A DNA stretch of 64,000 nucleotides from Polytrichum commune (taxonomy: Eukaryota > Streptophyta > Polytrichopsida > Polytrichales > Polytrichaceae): NCBI GenBank assembly GCA_950295325.1, contig OX485808.1, forward strand, positions 39,020,527-39,084,526, read 5' to 3'. Under the pieces are notes generated by a model that worked only from the letters and a program-made list of their open reading frames with translations, was not told the origin of the DNA and searched no databases. Shown in pieces: positions 35,101 through 43,964 of the stretch. Made by a program: the position numbers and the translations under genes. Numbering within the stretch: the stretch's first letter is position 1; every line of letters starts with the position of its first letter.

Positions 35101-36821
35101 AAGAGGAACAAGTAGTTTATCAAGCTTATCCAAGTTTACATTACATAGCGGATGTGGAACTTGATGGATTAAAGCAATTATACGAAACCGAATGCAATAT
35201 GGTCATGACAAGTATTGAAGGAGAAAACGTGGAAAACGTCAACAAGAAATCAAAAGCAATTGTCAAGAAGGAGAAACAAGTTCCCAAGCTCAAAGAAGGA
35301 ACTCCAAAACAAAAGGAAGACATGGGAGAGAAACCGGTCTATCCACCTCACTTTTATGAGATGAAGGAAGGAGAACAAGCGATCGATCGAACACCAGCAT
35401 CCGAAGCGGTGAAAGGAAAGACAATCGCCGGATGGACCATTGAAGATGAAGATATGATAAAGGAGATTAATTTGGGAACAACGGAGGATCCAAAAATGGT
35501 ACGAATAGGAAAGGAACTTGACCCTACCTATGAAAACCAAGTGATTGAGATACTCAGGGATTACAAGGATGTATTCGCATGGACGTATGAAGATATGAAA
35601 GGGATACCACCTCACATTTGTGAACACAAGATAGAGCTCAAACCGAATACCAAGCCGATCAAGCAAAGTAGATATCGAATGAATCCGAATTATGCGGCGA
35701 AGGTGAAAGAGGAGATTAACAAATTACTAAAGGCCGGATTCATATACCCGGTAGATAGAGCGGAATGGCTTTCACCGATAGTGATAGTACCAAAGAAAAA
35801 TGGAAAGTTAAGAGTATGCGTAGATTATCGGAAACTCAATGGAGCAACAAAATCCGACCCATTTCCATTACCATTCACGGAGGAGATTCTTGAGACGGTA
35901 GCCGGACACGAGATGTTGTCACTACTAGACGGGTTTAGTGGTTACAATCAAGTGAGGGTAGCACCGGAGGATCAACCGAAAACTTGTTTTATCACGGAAT
36001 GGGGAGCTTATGCTACTAGAGTGATGTCGTTCGGACTAATGAGCGCGCCATCCACTTTTCAAAGGGGAGTGATGACGATATTCGCGGAATTTCTAAATGA
36101 TTTTATGAAAGTATTTTTGGACGATTTTAGTATATATGGGACAAAGGCGGATCATATCAAACACCTTAAGCTTTGTCTTCAACGATGTAGAGAGTGTGGA
36201 TTAAGTCTTAATCCGGAGAAATGCATGATTTGTGTGACCTCGGGGAGATTACTTGGTCATGTGGTTTGCAAAGAGGGACTTTTGATAGATCCCAAAAAGA
36301 TCTCCGTGATTCAAAACTTACCACCACCAACAAATGTCAAAAGTTTACGAGCATTCTTAGGCTCGGTAACATACCATAGGAGATTCATATGGATGTTTGC
36401 ACAAATTACGAGACCTCTTTATGCTCTCCTCAAAAATGATGAAGCATTCGAATGGACGACAAATTGCCAACAAACATTTGAACTAGTCAAGAGACTTCTT
36501 ACAACAACACCAATATTAATGGCTCCAAATTGGTCAATGGAATTCCATGTCCATTGTGATGCATCAAACATAGCCATTGGAGCGGTACTAGCGCAAAAGG
36601 TGAATGGGAACATCGACTCGCCGATTTACTACGCAAGCCGATTATTAAATCAAGCAGAGAAAAATTATAGCACGACGGAACGAGAAGCCTTAGCAATGGT
36701 ATATTCGGTAAACAAATTCCGACACTACCTTTTGGCAAATCATTTCGTGTTTTACGTGGATCATCAAGCATTGTTATACTTGATAAATAGACCGATAATA
36801 TCGGGGAGAATCGCAAGATGA
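32187..36821 (+). CDS. gag-protease-reverse transcriptase-RNase H polyprotein (first part)
   Basis: 1544 codons. Gag has PLPTYKGKEDPDTYIQEY, ALEWYTQF and RFRSTKSEGEIINNL. Three CCHC knuckles follow: CRRCHNEGHYPNEC (residue 405 on), CTNCNSTTHNTNEC, and CYYCHQQGHRKPEC at 33939. Between knuckles 2 and 3 is a five-fold (R/E/T/A)YPY-type repeat. An acidic helical linker leads to the protease (LLDGGSGVNIIT, D838), then RT with PKKNGKLRVCVDYRKLN and FLDDFSIYG (D1312-D1313), and RNase H with HCDASNIAIGAVLAQ (D1458). The TGA at 36819-36821 sits where related elements have W in RIARW, and the same frame continues directly. It therefore breaks one polyprotein, probably TGG to TGA. The start is the ATG 32187 after the leader repeats. 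Confidence 0.9.
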   Translation: MQHGVNPNSEEGRAERQRRERAERYERRAKQRAEGLEVSRSPSPSLTNDNLDRPSPYEYGDINREEQGDTVTPLGTFETYNREGIPRNINFDQDTQESIIENENSTTTQSEEPTSRQVNQAFEEFLQQVRASEQAFNYRVPINSTTSSGTTTLGTNLGHSGGGRGSGTIAMSGGAPPPPRRGKIPLPTYKGKEDPDTYIQEYVNICHANQEGTDAEKLRLFPVTLKKKALEWYTQFPANHFLNWNDLKTTFIQRFRSTKSEGEIINNLSHVKQKKDKSVEEFYERVMVAAAKIQPAPGEQIRKTWFINGLRKEYEKYVNILPSDTLEEALASARKIEMSKTKKERMKEDESSEDSSSDSDGEARRKKKKGKAKKAEITKDDLKALKQEIEELAIGTRKFRTGVTCRRCHNEGHYPNECQLKSCTNCNSTTHNTNECVYDGRRRERRYGVNQVQPQFNNNRRRAGAEPPRFRDEDRPRFGENRRDMRYPYQGRDKQRDEEYPYHGQEYRRGDRYPYDNYRREATYPYRSQYYPREEAYPFTGGPRGPINHGRLEYPRDVMDNNGQKAAPRIGYTGLPRREGNADECYYCHQQGHRKPECSLFRKHQDEANEYAKKPMVAANVVTPSVCVMTRAQRAAKENSKEESESEDEEDDRKSEDSENSDSDDEKDTIKVMDEESEELSENENEPKNRRKEHESQVLRDAPEDSEWKKKREIHRQVTNTIKEIQREAGEDLLEPEDLAPKYRKSAKEKATKEEPRTRVGQIIRKVLDSTQANITIGQLLEIAPYCKRKVMEAICTNGRDEREVPQTYLVATKDFDEEMPMITVWTKNRRISNVLLDGGSGVNIITDTLMDKLGIEKQLEVAPFTIKMADQRKVTPLGIIKNLKINIGGLTFKITVTVIRMENQENSYSMLLGRPWLKQARAKHDWGKSQLILYQNGIDVCIGTNRRPKLPDSSRPINIEGFDWEAGLTDEEEQVVYQAYPSLHYIADVELDGLKQLYETECNMVMTSIEGENVENVNKKSKAIVKKEKQVPKLKEGTPKQKEDMGEKPVYPPHFYEMKEGEQAIDRTPASEAVKGKTIAGWTIEDEDMIKEINLGTTEDPKMVRIGKELDPTYENQVIEILRDYKDVFAWTYEDMKGIPPHICEHKIELKPNTKPIKQSRYRMNPNYAAKVKEEINKLLKAGFIYPVDRAEWLSPIVIVPKKNGKLRVCVDYRKLNGATKSDPFPLPFTEEILETVAGHEMLSLLDGFSGYNQVRVAPEDQPKTCFITEWGAYATRVMSFGLMSAPSTFQRGVMTIFAEFLNDFMKVFLDDFSIYGTKADHIKHLKLCLQRCRECGLSLNPEKCMICVTSGRLLGHVVCKEGLLIDPKKISVIQNLPPPTNVKSLRAFLGSVTYHRRFIWMFAQITRPLYALLKNDEAFEWTTNCQQTFELVKRLLTTTPILMAPNWSMEFHVHCDASNIAIGAVLAQKVNGNIDSPIYYASRLLNQAEKNYSTTEREALAMVYSVNKFRHYLLANHFVFYVDHQALLYLINRPIISGRIAR

Positions 36822-39800
36822 ATGCTTCTCTTGCAAGAGTACGATTTTGAGATTGTGTATATGCCCGGAAGACGACACGTGATGGCGGATCACCTCTCAA
36901 GAATCGACAATGGAGAACCACCCACCGGAGTAAACAACCAACTACCGGATGCGAATTTGTTTTGTATGGAGGTACTAGAGAAAGAAGATGATTACATGGA
37001 AGAAAAGGAGAAATCAAGTGAAGAAAATAAGCAAGGAAAGGAAAATGTGACACCATGTCTCGAATGGTACATGGTATATACTCAACCAACAGAGGATTGG
37101 AGAAAACCGTTCAAGGAATATCTCAAGCATGGAAGATTGATAACAATTGGAACAACGGAAGAAGAGCAAACACGCATAAGAAGAGCGAGTGAACCTTACA
37201 TGATGGATGGCGAAAAATTGATACGAATTTCTCCTAGTGGAGAATCAAAAACATGCATAGAGGGACAAATTATTGAGGAGATCATTTCGGAAGCACATGA
37301 ACAAGAAGGGCGACATCAAACGTTTGAAGACACATGGTTCACTATACTAAGTGGACCTTATTGGTGGCCAACAAGAAAAAGAGACGTAGCGAGTTATTGC
37401 GGAGATTGTCCGGTTTGTTTACAACAAAATGAAGGACGAGTACATGAACAAGAAAACGACACTTTAATATTAGATTCAAATACGGAGGATGAATCAACCA
37501 CGGAGGAAAATCATGCTACGGATTGGAGAACGCCCTACTTTGAGTACTTGAGAAATAGACAAGTACGTGGAGAGAATATTACAAACGAAAAGCAACTTCA
37601 ATGGGCAAACAAATGCAAACGGTTCGTTCTCGATAGAGGAACATTGATAAGATTACTACCCAACGGAGATACGCGAATATGCGTTACACGAAGCCGAGGA
37701 GGAAAACTAATAGCGGCAACACACAACGGAAAAGGAAAACACTTAACCTTACCAATGACTAAACAATTAATATTCTTTAGTCCTTATTGGTGGCCAATGA
37801 TTGACGAAGACATCAAATATCATGCGGAATACGAATGTGAAGAATGCATGTTACAACTCGATGGGAAGCAAGAAGAGATGAATCTAAAAGGGAAACAAAC
37901 GACTACATCAAAGGAGATATCACCATTGGATTGGAGAAAACCTTACGTCGAATACTTATCATTCGGAAAGGTAACTAGTAACGATTTGACCGAAGAAGAG
38001 AAAGAACGAATTGCGAATAGAAGCCAATTCTTCGCCATCATAAATGGCAAACTAATGAGGCAATTTGTTGCCAACGAAAAACCAAAAGAATGCATATCGG
38101 AGAATCGGATTCAAGGACTCTTAAAGGAACTTCATGAAAAACAGCAAACATGTGAAGAAATGATAAAGGAAGCGTCACAAGGACCATATTGGTGGCCTAC
38201 AATGACTCGCGACATTCAAAGTTTCATCAAGCAATACAACCAAAGAAATGGTACTTCAACAATGCAACAAAAGAATGGTTCAACCAAAATAGATTGGAGA
38301 GTACCAATAATGGAATGTTTGAACAATGGAGAAACCGAGAATCAAAATCTATTGGAAGAGGAAAATGAAACTTACTTTATGGAAGAAGGAGAATTACGAA
38401 AGGGAGTAAATCAAGGAGAAAGCAAAATATGTATCGCGGAAGATCAAATCAACCATCTACTCAAAAGGGTACATGAGCAAAATGGTTATCATCTCAACTC
38501 AAACGATACAATTCAACAAATTCTCAACGGGCCCTATTGGTGGCCTACTATAGCACAAGACACGGAACATTACATTAATGGAGAATGTCCGAGATGTAAG
38601 AAGAGAGCAACAACTAAGATACAATGCGGAGCGATTACCACCGATCCACAAGAGGATTGGAGGATACCAATTACTGACTACTTGTCGCACGGGAGATTGA
38701 CAACACCGGCAACAATTTCTCAAAGACAACAAATAGCGATAAGAAGTAGACCTTTTCAACTCATCAACGGAGACCAATTAATCAAAGAAGGAGCCGATGG
38801 TATAAAAAGACGATGTGTATCCGGACCAATTACTGAGGCAATCATCGCCGAAGCACATAAAGGTATTGCGGGAGGACATTTTGCAGCAAACATCACATTA
38901 CACAAAATATTAACGGCTCTTTATTGGTGGCCTACGATGAAAAGGGACGTGTACTTATATTGCAAACGATGTGACATATGTCAAAGAGTGGGACCAAAAG
39001 TATCAAAGTCCGCACAACCATTACACCCAATTATGCCTACAGAGGTGTTTCAAAGATGGGGATTGGATTTTATAGGACCAATCAATCCGCCGGCTAAAGG
39101 TACCAAAAATCGATACATTATTACCGCCACGGATTACACTACCAAATGGGTTGAAGCGAGAGCACTAAAGGATAACACCGCGGCATCTACCGCGAAATTT
39201 ATATTTGAGGAGATCATCACCAAATTCGGATGTCCGATTGAACTAGTTAGTGACCAAGGGAGTCACTTTCTAAATGAGACAATCCAAATCTTAACCAAGA
39301 CATTTATGGTCTTACATCGAAAATCGACAACTTACTATCCTCAAGCCAACGGACAAGCAGAGAGCACCAACAAAGTCATTAAAACAACGCTTACTAAGAT
39401 GGTAAACGCCAATCGCACGGATTGGGACACAAAACTATATGCGGCATTATGGGCATATAGAACGGCATATAAAGTCACCACCAAGCATACACCATTTTCA
39501 TTGGTATTTGGAACGGAAGCATTACTTCCATTGACATTCATTTACCACGAGAAGAATCTACAAAGGAGTCAAGAATGGCATCCCGTTCTTAAACAGAGAA
39601 TGGAACAATTAAGGACATTAGATTTGACCCGTATCGAAGCGGAGGAAAATATCGAGCATACTCAAACCATGAGAAAAAGGAGACAAGATAAAACGTTAAT
39701 TGAAGGCAAGAGGTGCAAACATTGCAAGAAAACCTCTTTTGACACTACGGAGAAAAATGAGAATACTCATCAAGCAATGGAAAAATCAAAAGGGAACAAA

Positions 39801-40964
39801 ATTCTTAAGTTCTTCAAGGGTCAAAAGATTTTATGGCATCAACACATGAACAAACCCGGCCCAGGCAAATTCCGAATTCGATGGAGTGGACCTTATGAAA
39901 TTACGGAAGTTTACGGTAACAACACCGTAGATGTGAGCACATTACAAGGAGAAAATCTTGGAAGGGTAAACATGAGTAAGATTAAACCTTACCATGAACC
40001 CCTTGAAGCCAAAGCCTTTGTTTTAGAAGTTGATGACGCCGCAAACTCATCACTTGACAATACAAGTACAAATTCTATAAACGGATCCATTGATACCAAC
40101 CACCACAAAGGAGAATCAAGCCATTCAAGAAAAACATGTTCATTTTACAAAGGACAAAGAGTGGTGACCAAACATATATCTAACAACCGAGTCAATATAC
40201 CTTATGAGAAACAAGAAGGAGTGGGACCGTACATTGTCACAAGAATTCATGATGACGATACCATTGAAATCAAGACCATTCATCAAAAACAATTGGGACG
40301 ATGGCGATCAAAGATGTTTTTACCATATGACAGGGTTAATCCCAACCAAGTTCACACTTACGATCAAGGAGGAATGGAGATTTTGACATCCCCGGAATAC
40401 GACGAGATCCACCATAAAATGTTGGAATGTTATTCCATTCAAACCACAGCAAGAGAAGTTCGCAACGGAACAATTAAAACAAAGGAAAGTTTTCTTATTC
40501 AGACCCTACCAAGAGCGAAGGTTAAGAAAGATTCAACCAATGGCGTATCAACAACGAGAACCGGCGGGTTAATTACTCAAACAAAGGGAGATGATTGCAA
40601 AGGCATTAGATCACACACATACGGAGATTCAACTACAAGCACAATTTACGATGATGATACAACCATCTCCACAACACATGCCAATAACGATCATAAAACG
40701 GCCTCTATGCTAACCATAATATGGTTACGACATGTGTGTGAGAATTGGTACTTAATACTTATGGTGCTAATTAATCTCGTTTGGTACTTAACCCAATGGA
40801 GCTCATATATTCAGTTACCAAACGATTACTTGACAAAAGAAGTTACCCAGTCCATGAAACCACAAAGTAATTACATACACATGCAAGATTTTACCAGAGG
40901 TCATCAAACACAGGAAAATCTACAGGAAAGAATACCAAGCAGGTTTAAACTGTTCTTAAAATAA
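36822..40964 (+). CDS. RNase H end, five H2C2 modules, integrase core and two GPY/F-like modules
   Basis: Same frame as the upstream ORF. It starts with the RNase H end (DFEIVYMPGRRHVMADHLSRI). Five tandem modules follow, each beginning DWR and ending near YWWP plus a Cys pair: 37095, 37521, 37929, 38292 and 38655 (363-426 nt apart). Zinc ligands: module 1 H-x5-H...CPVC, module 2 H-x5-H...CEEC, module 3 H-x5-C with no Cys pair, module 4 H-x5-H...CPRC, module 5 H-x6-H...CDIC. Module 5 is the normal integrase N-terminal domain. The core has D749 (GLDFIGP), D811 (VSDQGSHF) and E847 (GQAEST), so D-x61-D-x35-E. GPY/F-like modules follow at about 39887 (WSGPYEI) and 40224 (GVGPYIV). A hydrophobic segment (NWYLILMVLINLVWYL, 40739-40786) could cross a membrane. 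Confidence 0.9.
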   Translation: MLLLQEYDFEIVYMPGRRHVMADHLSRIDNGEPPTGVNNQLPDANLFCMEVLEKEDDYMEEKEKSSEENKQGKENVTPCLEWYMVYTQPTEDWRKPFKEYLKHGRLITIGTTEEEQTRIRRASEPYMMDGEKLIRISPSGESKTCIEGQIIEEIISEAHEQEGRHQTFEDTWFTILSGPYWWPTRKRDVASYCGDCPVCLQQNEGRVHEQENDTLILDSNTEDESTTEENHATDWRTPYFEYLRNRQVRGENITNEKQLQWANKCKRFVLDRGTLIRLLPNGDTRICVTRSRGGKLIAATHNGKGKHLTLPMTKQLIFFSPYWWPMIDEDIKYHAEYECEECMLQLDGKQEEMNLKGKQTTTSKEISPLDWRKPYVEYLSFGKVTSNDLTEEEKERIANRSQFFAIINGKLMRQFVANEKPKECISENRIQGLLKELHEKQQTCEEMIKEASQGPYWWPTMTRDIQSFIKQYNQRNGTSTMQQKNGSTKIDWRVPIMECLNNGETENQNLLEEENETYFMEEGELRKGVNQGESKICIAEDQINHLLKRVHEQNGYHLNSNDTIQQILNGPYWWPTIAQDTEHYINGECPRCKKRATTKIQCGAITTDPQEDWRIPITDYLSHGRLTTPATISQRQQIAIRSRPFQLINGDQLIKEGADGIKRRCVSGPITEAIIAEAHKGIAGGHFAANITLHKILTALYWWPTMKRDVYLYCKRCDICQRVGPKVSKSAQPLHPIMPTEVFQRWGLDFIGPINPPAKGTKNRYIITATDYTTKWVEARALKDNTAASTAKFIFEEIITKFGCPIELVSDQGSHFLNETIQILTKTFMVLHRKSTTYYPQANGQAESTNKVIKTTLTKMVNANRTDWDTKLYAALWAYRTAYKVTTKHTPFSLVFGTEALLPLTFIYHEKNLQRSQEWHPVLKQRMEQLRTLDLTRIEAEENIEHTQTMRKRRQDKTLIEGKRCKHCKKTSFDTTEKNENTHQAMEKSKGNKILKFFKGQKILWHQHMNKPGPGKFRIRWSGPYEITEVYGNNTVDVSTLQGENLGRVNMSKIKPYHEPLEAKAFVLEVDDAANSSLDNTSTNSINGSIDTNHHKGESSHSRKTCSFYKGQRVVTKHISNNRVNIPYEKQEGVGPYIVTRIHDDDTIEIKTIHQKQLGRWRSKMFLPYDRVNPNQVHTYDQGGMEILTSPEYDEIHHKMLECYSIQTTAREVRNGTIKTKESFLIQTLPRAKVKKDSTNGVSTTRTGGLITQTKGDDCKGIRSHTYGDSTTSTIYDDDTTISTTHANNDHKTASMLTIIWLRHVCENWYLILMVLINLVWYLTQWSSYIQLPNDYLTKEVTQSMKPQSNYIHMQDFTRGHQTQENLQERIPSRFKLFLK

Positions 40965-41631
40965 GCATTCAAATCCAATTTAGTTTTTACTGGAGGGGTC
41001 CGCGCAAGGCGAACCCCAAGAAAGGCGAGAACACTGCACAAGGCAGCGTTCTCTTTAATGTTTATCTGCACAAAATACACCACACGTCAGAACTTGTTAG
41101 CACAAACAGGTATTACAACCAAGACGGATAGAACATGTCATAGCACCAGTACGCCACCTCAAAGCCAGGTCAATAGTCAACAGACTAAAGAAACCAGCTG
41201 GAACTGCCACCCAACCATGAGGGAAGTAACAGAATTACCCAAAACCATCATTAGCAGAACACCAGTAACAGAATCGACCCGGCTATTTGGGGGAAGAACT
41301 ACAAGCTTTGTCTTTCTTTCCAAAGTAATCCAGCCCAAACTCTGCCCAAGTTTGTTTTGCTTAAGCCATTTCGAAGGGATCACAGACTTTCAGAGAGCGA
41401 GTCAGTTTAGCAATAATCACAGGGTGATTAAGTCCATATGTTCAGGTCCTGAGTCCAGAGAATGTTGCAGAGCACGACAGTTACCAGTTAGCTCAGATTT
41501 CGGCAACTTGCAAGCACTTCATAGATTGCAGCATAAAATCAAGGCGCATTATATAGCTGTTCAGCATAGTAGAACCAGGATAGAGGTCAGCAAGATGAGG
41601 TTTAACACCCAAAGACAAGGGCAAATCAGTA

Positions 41632-43932
41632 ATGACAAGATCCATTGATGAGATTGTTTTCAGCACTGACATGGCCGCATTAGACTTCGAACCCAACAGG
41701 GAAGAGGAAACCTTTTTGCAGATAATAGGTTTAGATAGGTTCATAACAAGAGTCACCTGGGAAATACTGAATGAACAGGTAGTGAGAGAGGTCATTGCTA
41801 ACCTCAACACAGAGACAATGGAGACCAAACTCAATGGGCAGATCATACCAATATTCAGTAAAACGTGGCGGCAGAAAATGAAGGCGGTGTTTTACTTAAA
41901 CACATTCCTCGCAAAAAGGGAGCCAGGTACACCACGAGTCCATGCAGCCGACATTTTTCCAAACATCAAGGAGAAAATGCGGAACAAGCTCGGGACATGC
42001 AAAATCAACGACTGTACAATACCAGAGGCAAGAAAACCTTTGAAATTCTTCAATTCTTTATTTCTGTTGAGAACAAGTCCCACCACCATATCATGCACAG
42101 CAGTAGCGCATATTCAGGATGCCTTGAACGGGAAAGAAGTGGACTGGCCAGCACTCTTCTTGGAACACATCAAATTGGAACTGATTTCTCTTAAAGAGGG
42201 ACTCTTCAAGGACAGAAATACAAGCATGAGGACCCTTGTAGGGCCTCCACTTACCATGTTACTAATCAATGAGGGATTCCTCACTGTTCAACAAGAAATT
42301 TCGGCGGGTATCCTAATGCCGGCCGAGTTAACCGAAAAACCAGCCTCGAAGAAACGCAAATTGGAAACAGAAATGGAACTCATCAGGGGAGAACCATCAG
42401 ATCAGAAAGAGGTACCAAATCTGTTAGTAGCCATGGCAAAACCAATCTCAGCTCAATCGGCCATAACAGAGTCATGCGCAGCCCAACCAATTCCGGCTCC
42501 AGCTGCCGAAACGACCCCAGGAGCGGCTCTGCACAAAACAGAGTTGACCAAGATATTAGAAAGATTCACACAGACCACCCAGATGTTGAGCAACTGGGTC
42601 ACACAAACAAAGGAATCAAAAGAAACTATTGTTACAAACAAGGATACTACAGTCATATCTCAAACACTCCTCCAGAATCAGAAAACGGCACTTGAAACAC
42701 AGTTACAGCAAATCCAAGAGCAATTCAAAGCAGCCACAAGTAAGATTGAGGGACTCAACATTGCTGCCGAAACCCGGAAGAAAGCGCTACAGGAGAAATG
42801 GAACTCTTACAGAGAACAGGTAACCAAGGCAGCACAAGAAATCAACCACCTCCGAACTACATGCCTTGGTGTTAAACAAATAGCCCTTGATCAGATCCAA
42901 GTATTCTCAAAAGGGATCGAAGAACTCAAAACAGAGTTCAAAACAATCAAGGATTCCGAACTTTCAGAGTCAGATCGAGCAATGGCACTAACGAAGATAG
43001 AAGCATTCGACCACTGGATTGATGGCCAATCTGAAACCAAGGAGCAAATGACAGCCAAATTGTTACTTGAAAGGGTAACAACAAAAATGGCTCACACATT
43101 TCATAACCTCAAAGCGGCACTGAACCAAGTGACTACAGAACGTGACGAATTACAAACCAAATTGGACCAGATCGAGGAAGATCGAGCTGAATCTCAGAAT
43201 TGGCACCAGATATTGGATGTCAACACAATAGAAGACCCCACAAATGCCATCACCACCATAACACGCAATCTGGCTCCGCCCATCAGCATTTTTCAGTATT
43301 ACAGGGCATTCAAACCCCTCATCCTGCAACAAAGTAACCTGCCGGATATTCGACTTAAAAGCCAATTCACAAGAGACCAATTCAGATCGATTTGGAGAAA
43401 AGCCAACCCAGCCGCAAAGGATCTGATTACTTTCATGTGGGTCTTAAAGGACTTATACATCCCAAAAGGCGTACTAGAGGTTACATCAGCGAATCCTTCA
43501 TTCTACCTTACTCGTTTTTGCATAAGAGCTTTGATTCATATCAGCCAGCATCACAACGAGTTCTATTCGAACATCGAAAATCGAAATTCTCTACCTCAGA
43601 TAGAGCCCTACAGCTTGGAAATGACAAAAGAGATCCAGAATATGACTACAGAGAACTTCCCTGAGTTTTTGTCCGCACTGGACGAATTGGCACAAGAAGA
43701 AACCTCACAACTGCATGAAGCTGCCCAGCACCACCAAAACCTCAGTCGGAAGCAACCGGATTCATTTCCAGTCACATTTCAGAGGATACAGTTGCATGGA
43801 TACATTACTAGGGCATTGGAAGACAGGAAACACACTTTGGAGCAGAAGCAAATCCTAACTCCGCACGCCAGGACACTTCTCTATCTTCCACAGTACGACC
43901 CCGGGAGCATGAAGATTGTGAAACGATCATGA
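41632..43932 (+). CDS. ORF3 downstream of integrase, 766 aa, coiled coil, unknown role
   Basis: It starts at ATG 41632 and ends 30 bp before the purine tract. The N-terminal third (VREVIANLNTETMETKLNG, WPALFLEHIKLELISL, GPPLTMLLINEGFL) recalls the plant mobile-element domain of the Transposase_32 / aminotransferase-like type. This is a resemblance only. A basic patch KKRKLE and an Ala/Pro linker follow, then a long coiled coil (about residues 340-540, heptad-like QNQKTALETQLQQIQEQF). A helical C-terminal region contains QYYRAFKPL and FMWVLKDLYIP. No signal peptide or clear transmembrane segment, so it is not an obvious envelope gene despite its position. The spacer 40967-41631 holds an overlapping frame that I do not support. 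Confidence 0.7.
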   Translation: MTRSIDEIVFSTDMAALDFEPNREEETFLQIIGLDRFITRVTWEILNEQVVREVIANLNTETMETKLNGQIIPIFSKTWRQKMKAVFYLNTFLAKREPGTPRVHAADIFPNIKEKMRNKLGTCKINDCTIPEARKPLKFFNSLFLLRTSPTTISCTAVAHIQDALNGKEVDWPALFLEHIKLELISLKEGLFKDRNTSMRTLVGPPLTMLLINEGFLTVQQEISAGILMPAELTEKPASKKRKLETEMELIRGEPSDQKEVPNLLVAMAKPISAQSAITESCAAQPIPAPAAETTPGAALHKTELTKILERFTQTTQMLSNWVTQTKESKETIVTNKDTTVISQTLLQNQKTALETQLQQIQEQFKAATSKIEGLNIAAETRKKALQEKWNSYREQVTKAAQEINHLRTTCLGVKQIALDQIQVFSKGIEELKTEFKTIKDSELSESDRAMALTKIEAFDHWIDGQSETKEQMTAKLLLERVTTKMAHTFHNLKAALNQVTTERDELQTKLDQIEEDRAESQNWHQILDVNTIEDPTNAITTITRNLAPPISIFQYYRAFKPLILQQSNLPDIRLKSQFTRDQFRSIWRKANPAAKDLITFMWVLKDLYIPKGVLEVTSANPSFYLTRFCIRALIHISQHHNEFYSNIENRNSLPQIEPYSLEMTKEIQNMTTENFPEFLSALDELAQEETSQLHEAAQHHQNLSRKQPDSFPVTFQRIQLHGYITRALEDRKHTLEQKQILTPHARTLLYLPQYDPGSMKIVKRS

Positions 43933-43950
43933 GGGCAGGATCTCAGCCTT

Positions 43951-43964
43951 GGGGGGGAGTAAAA
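43951..43964 (+). other. polypurine tract
   Basis: GGGGGGGAGTAAAA directly before the 3' LTR TG, the plus-strand priming site. Confidence 0.9.

Noticed and set aside
40739-40786. Envelope gene call for the integrase tail
   Set aside because: One hydrophobic segment only, with no signal peptide or cleavage site.
41058-41648. ORF between integrase and ORF3
   Set aside because: Overlaps ORF3, composition unlike a domain, no motif. Could be leader sequence.
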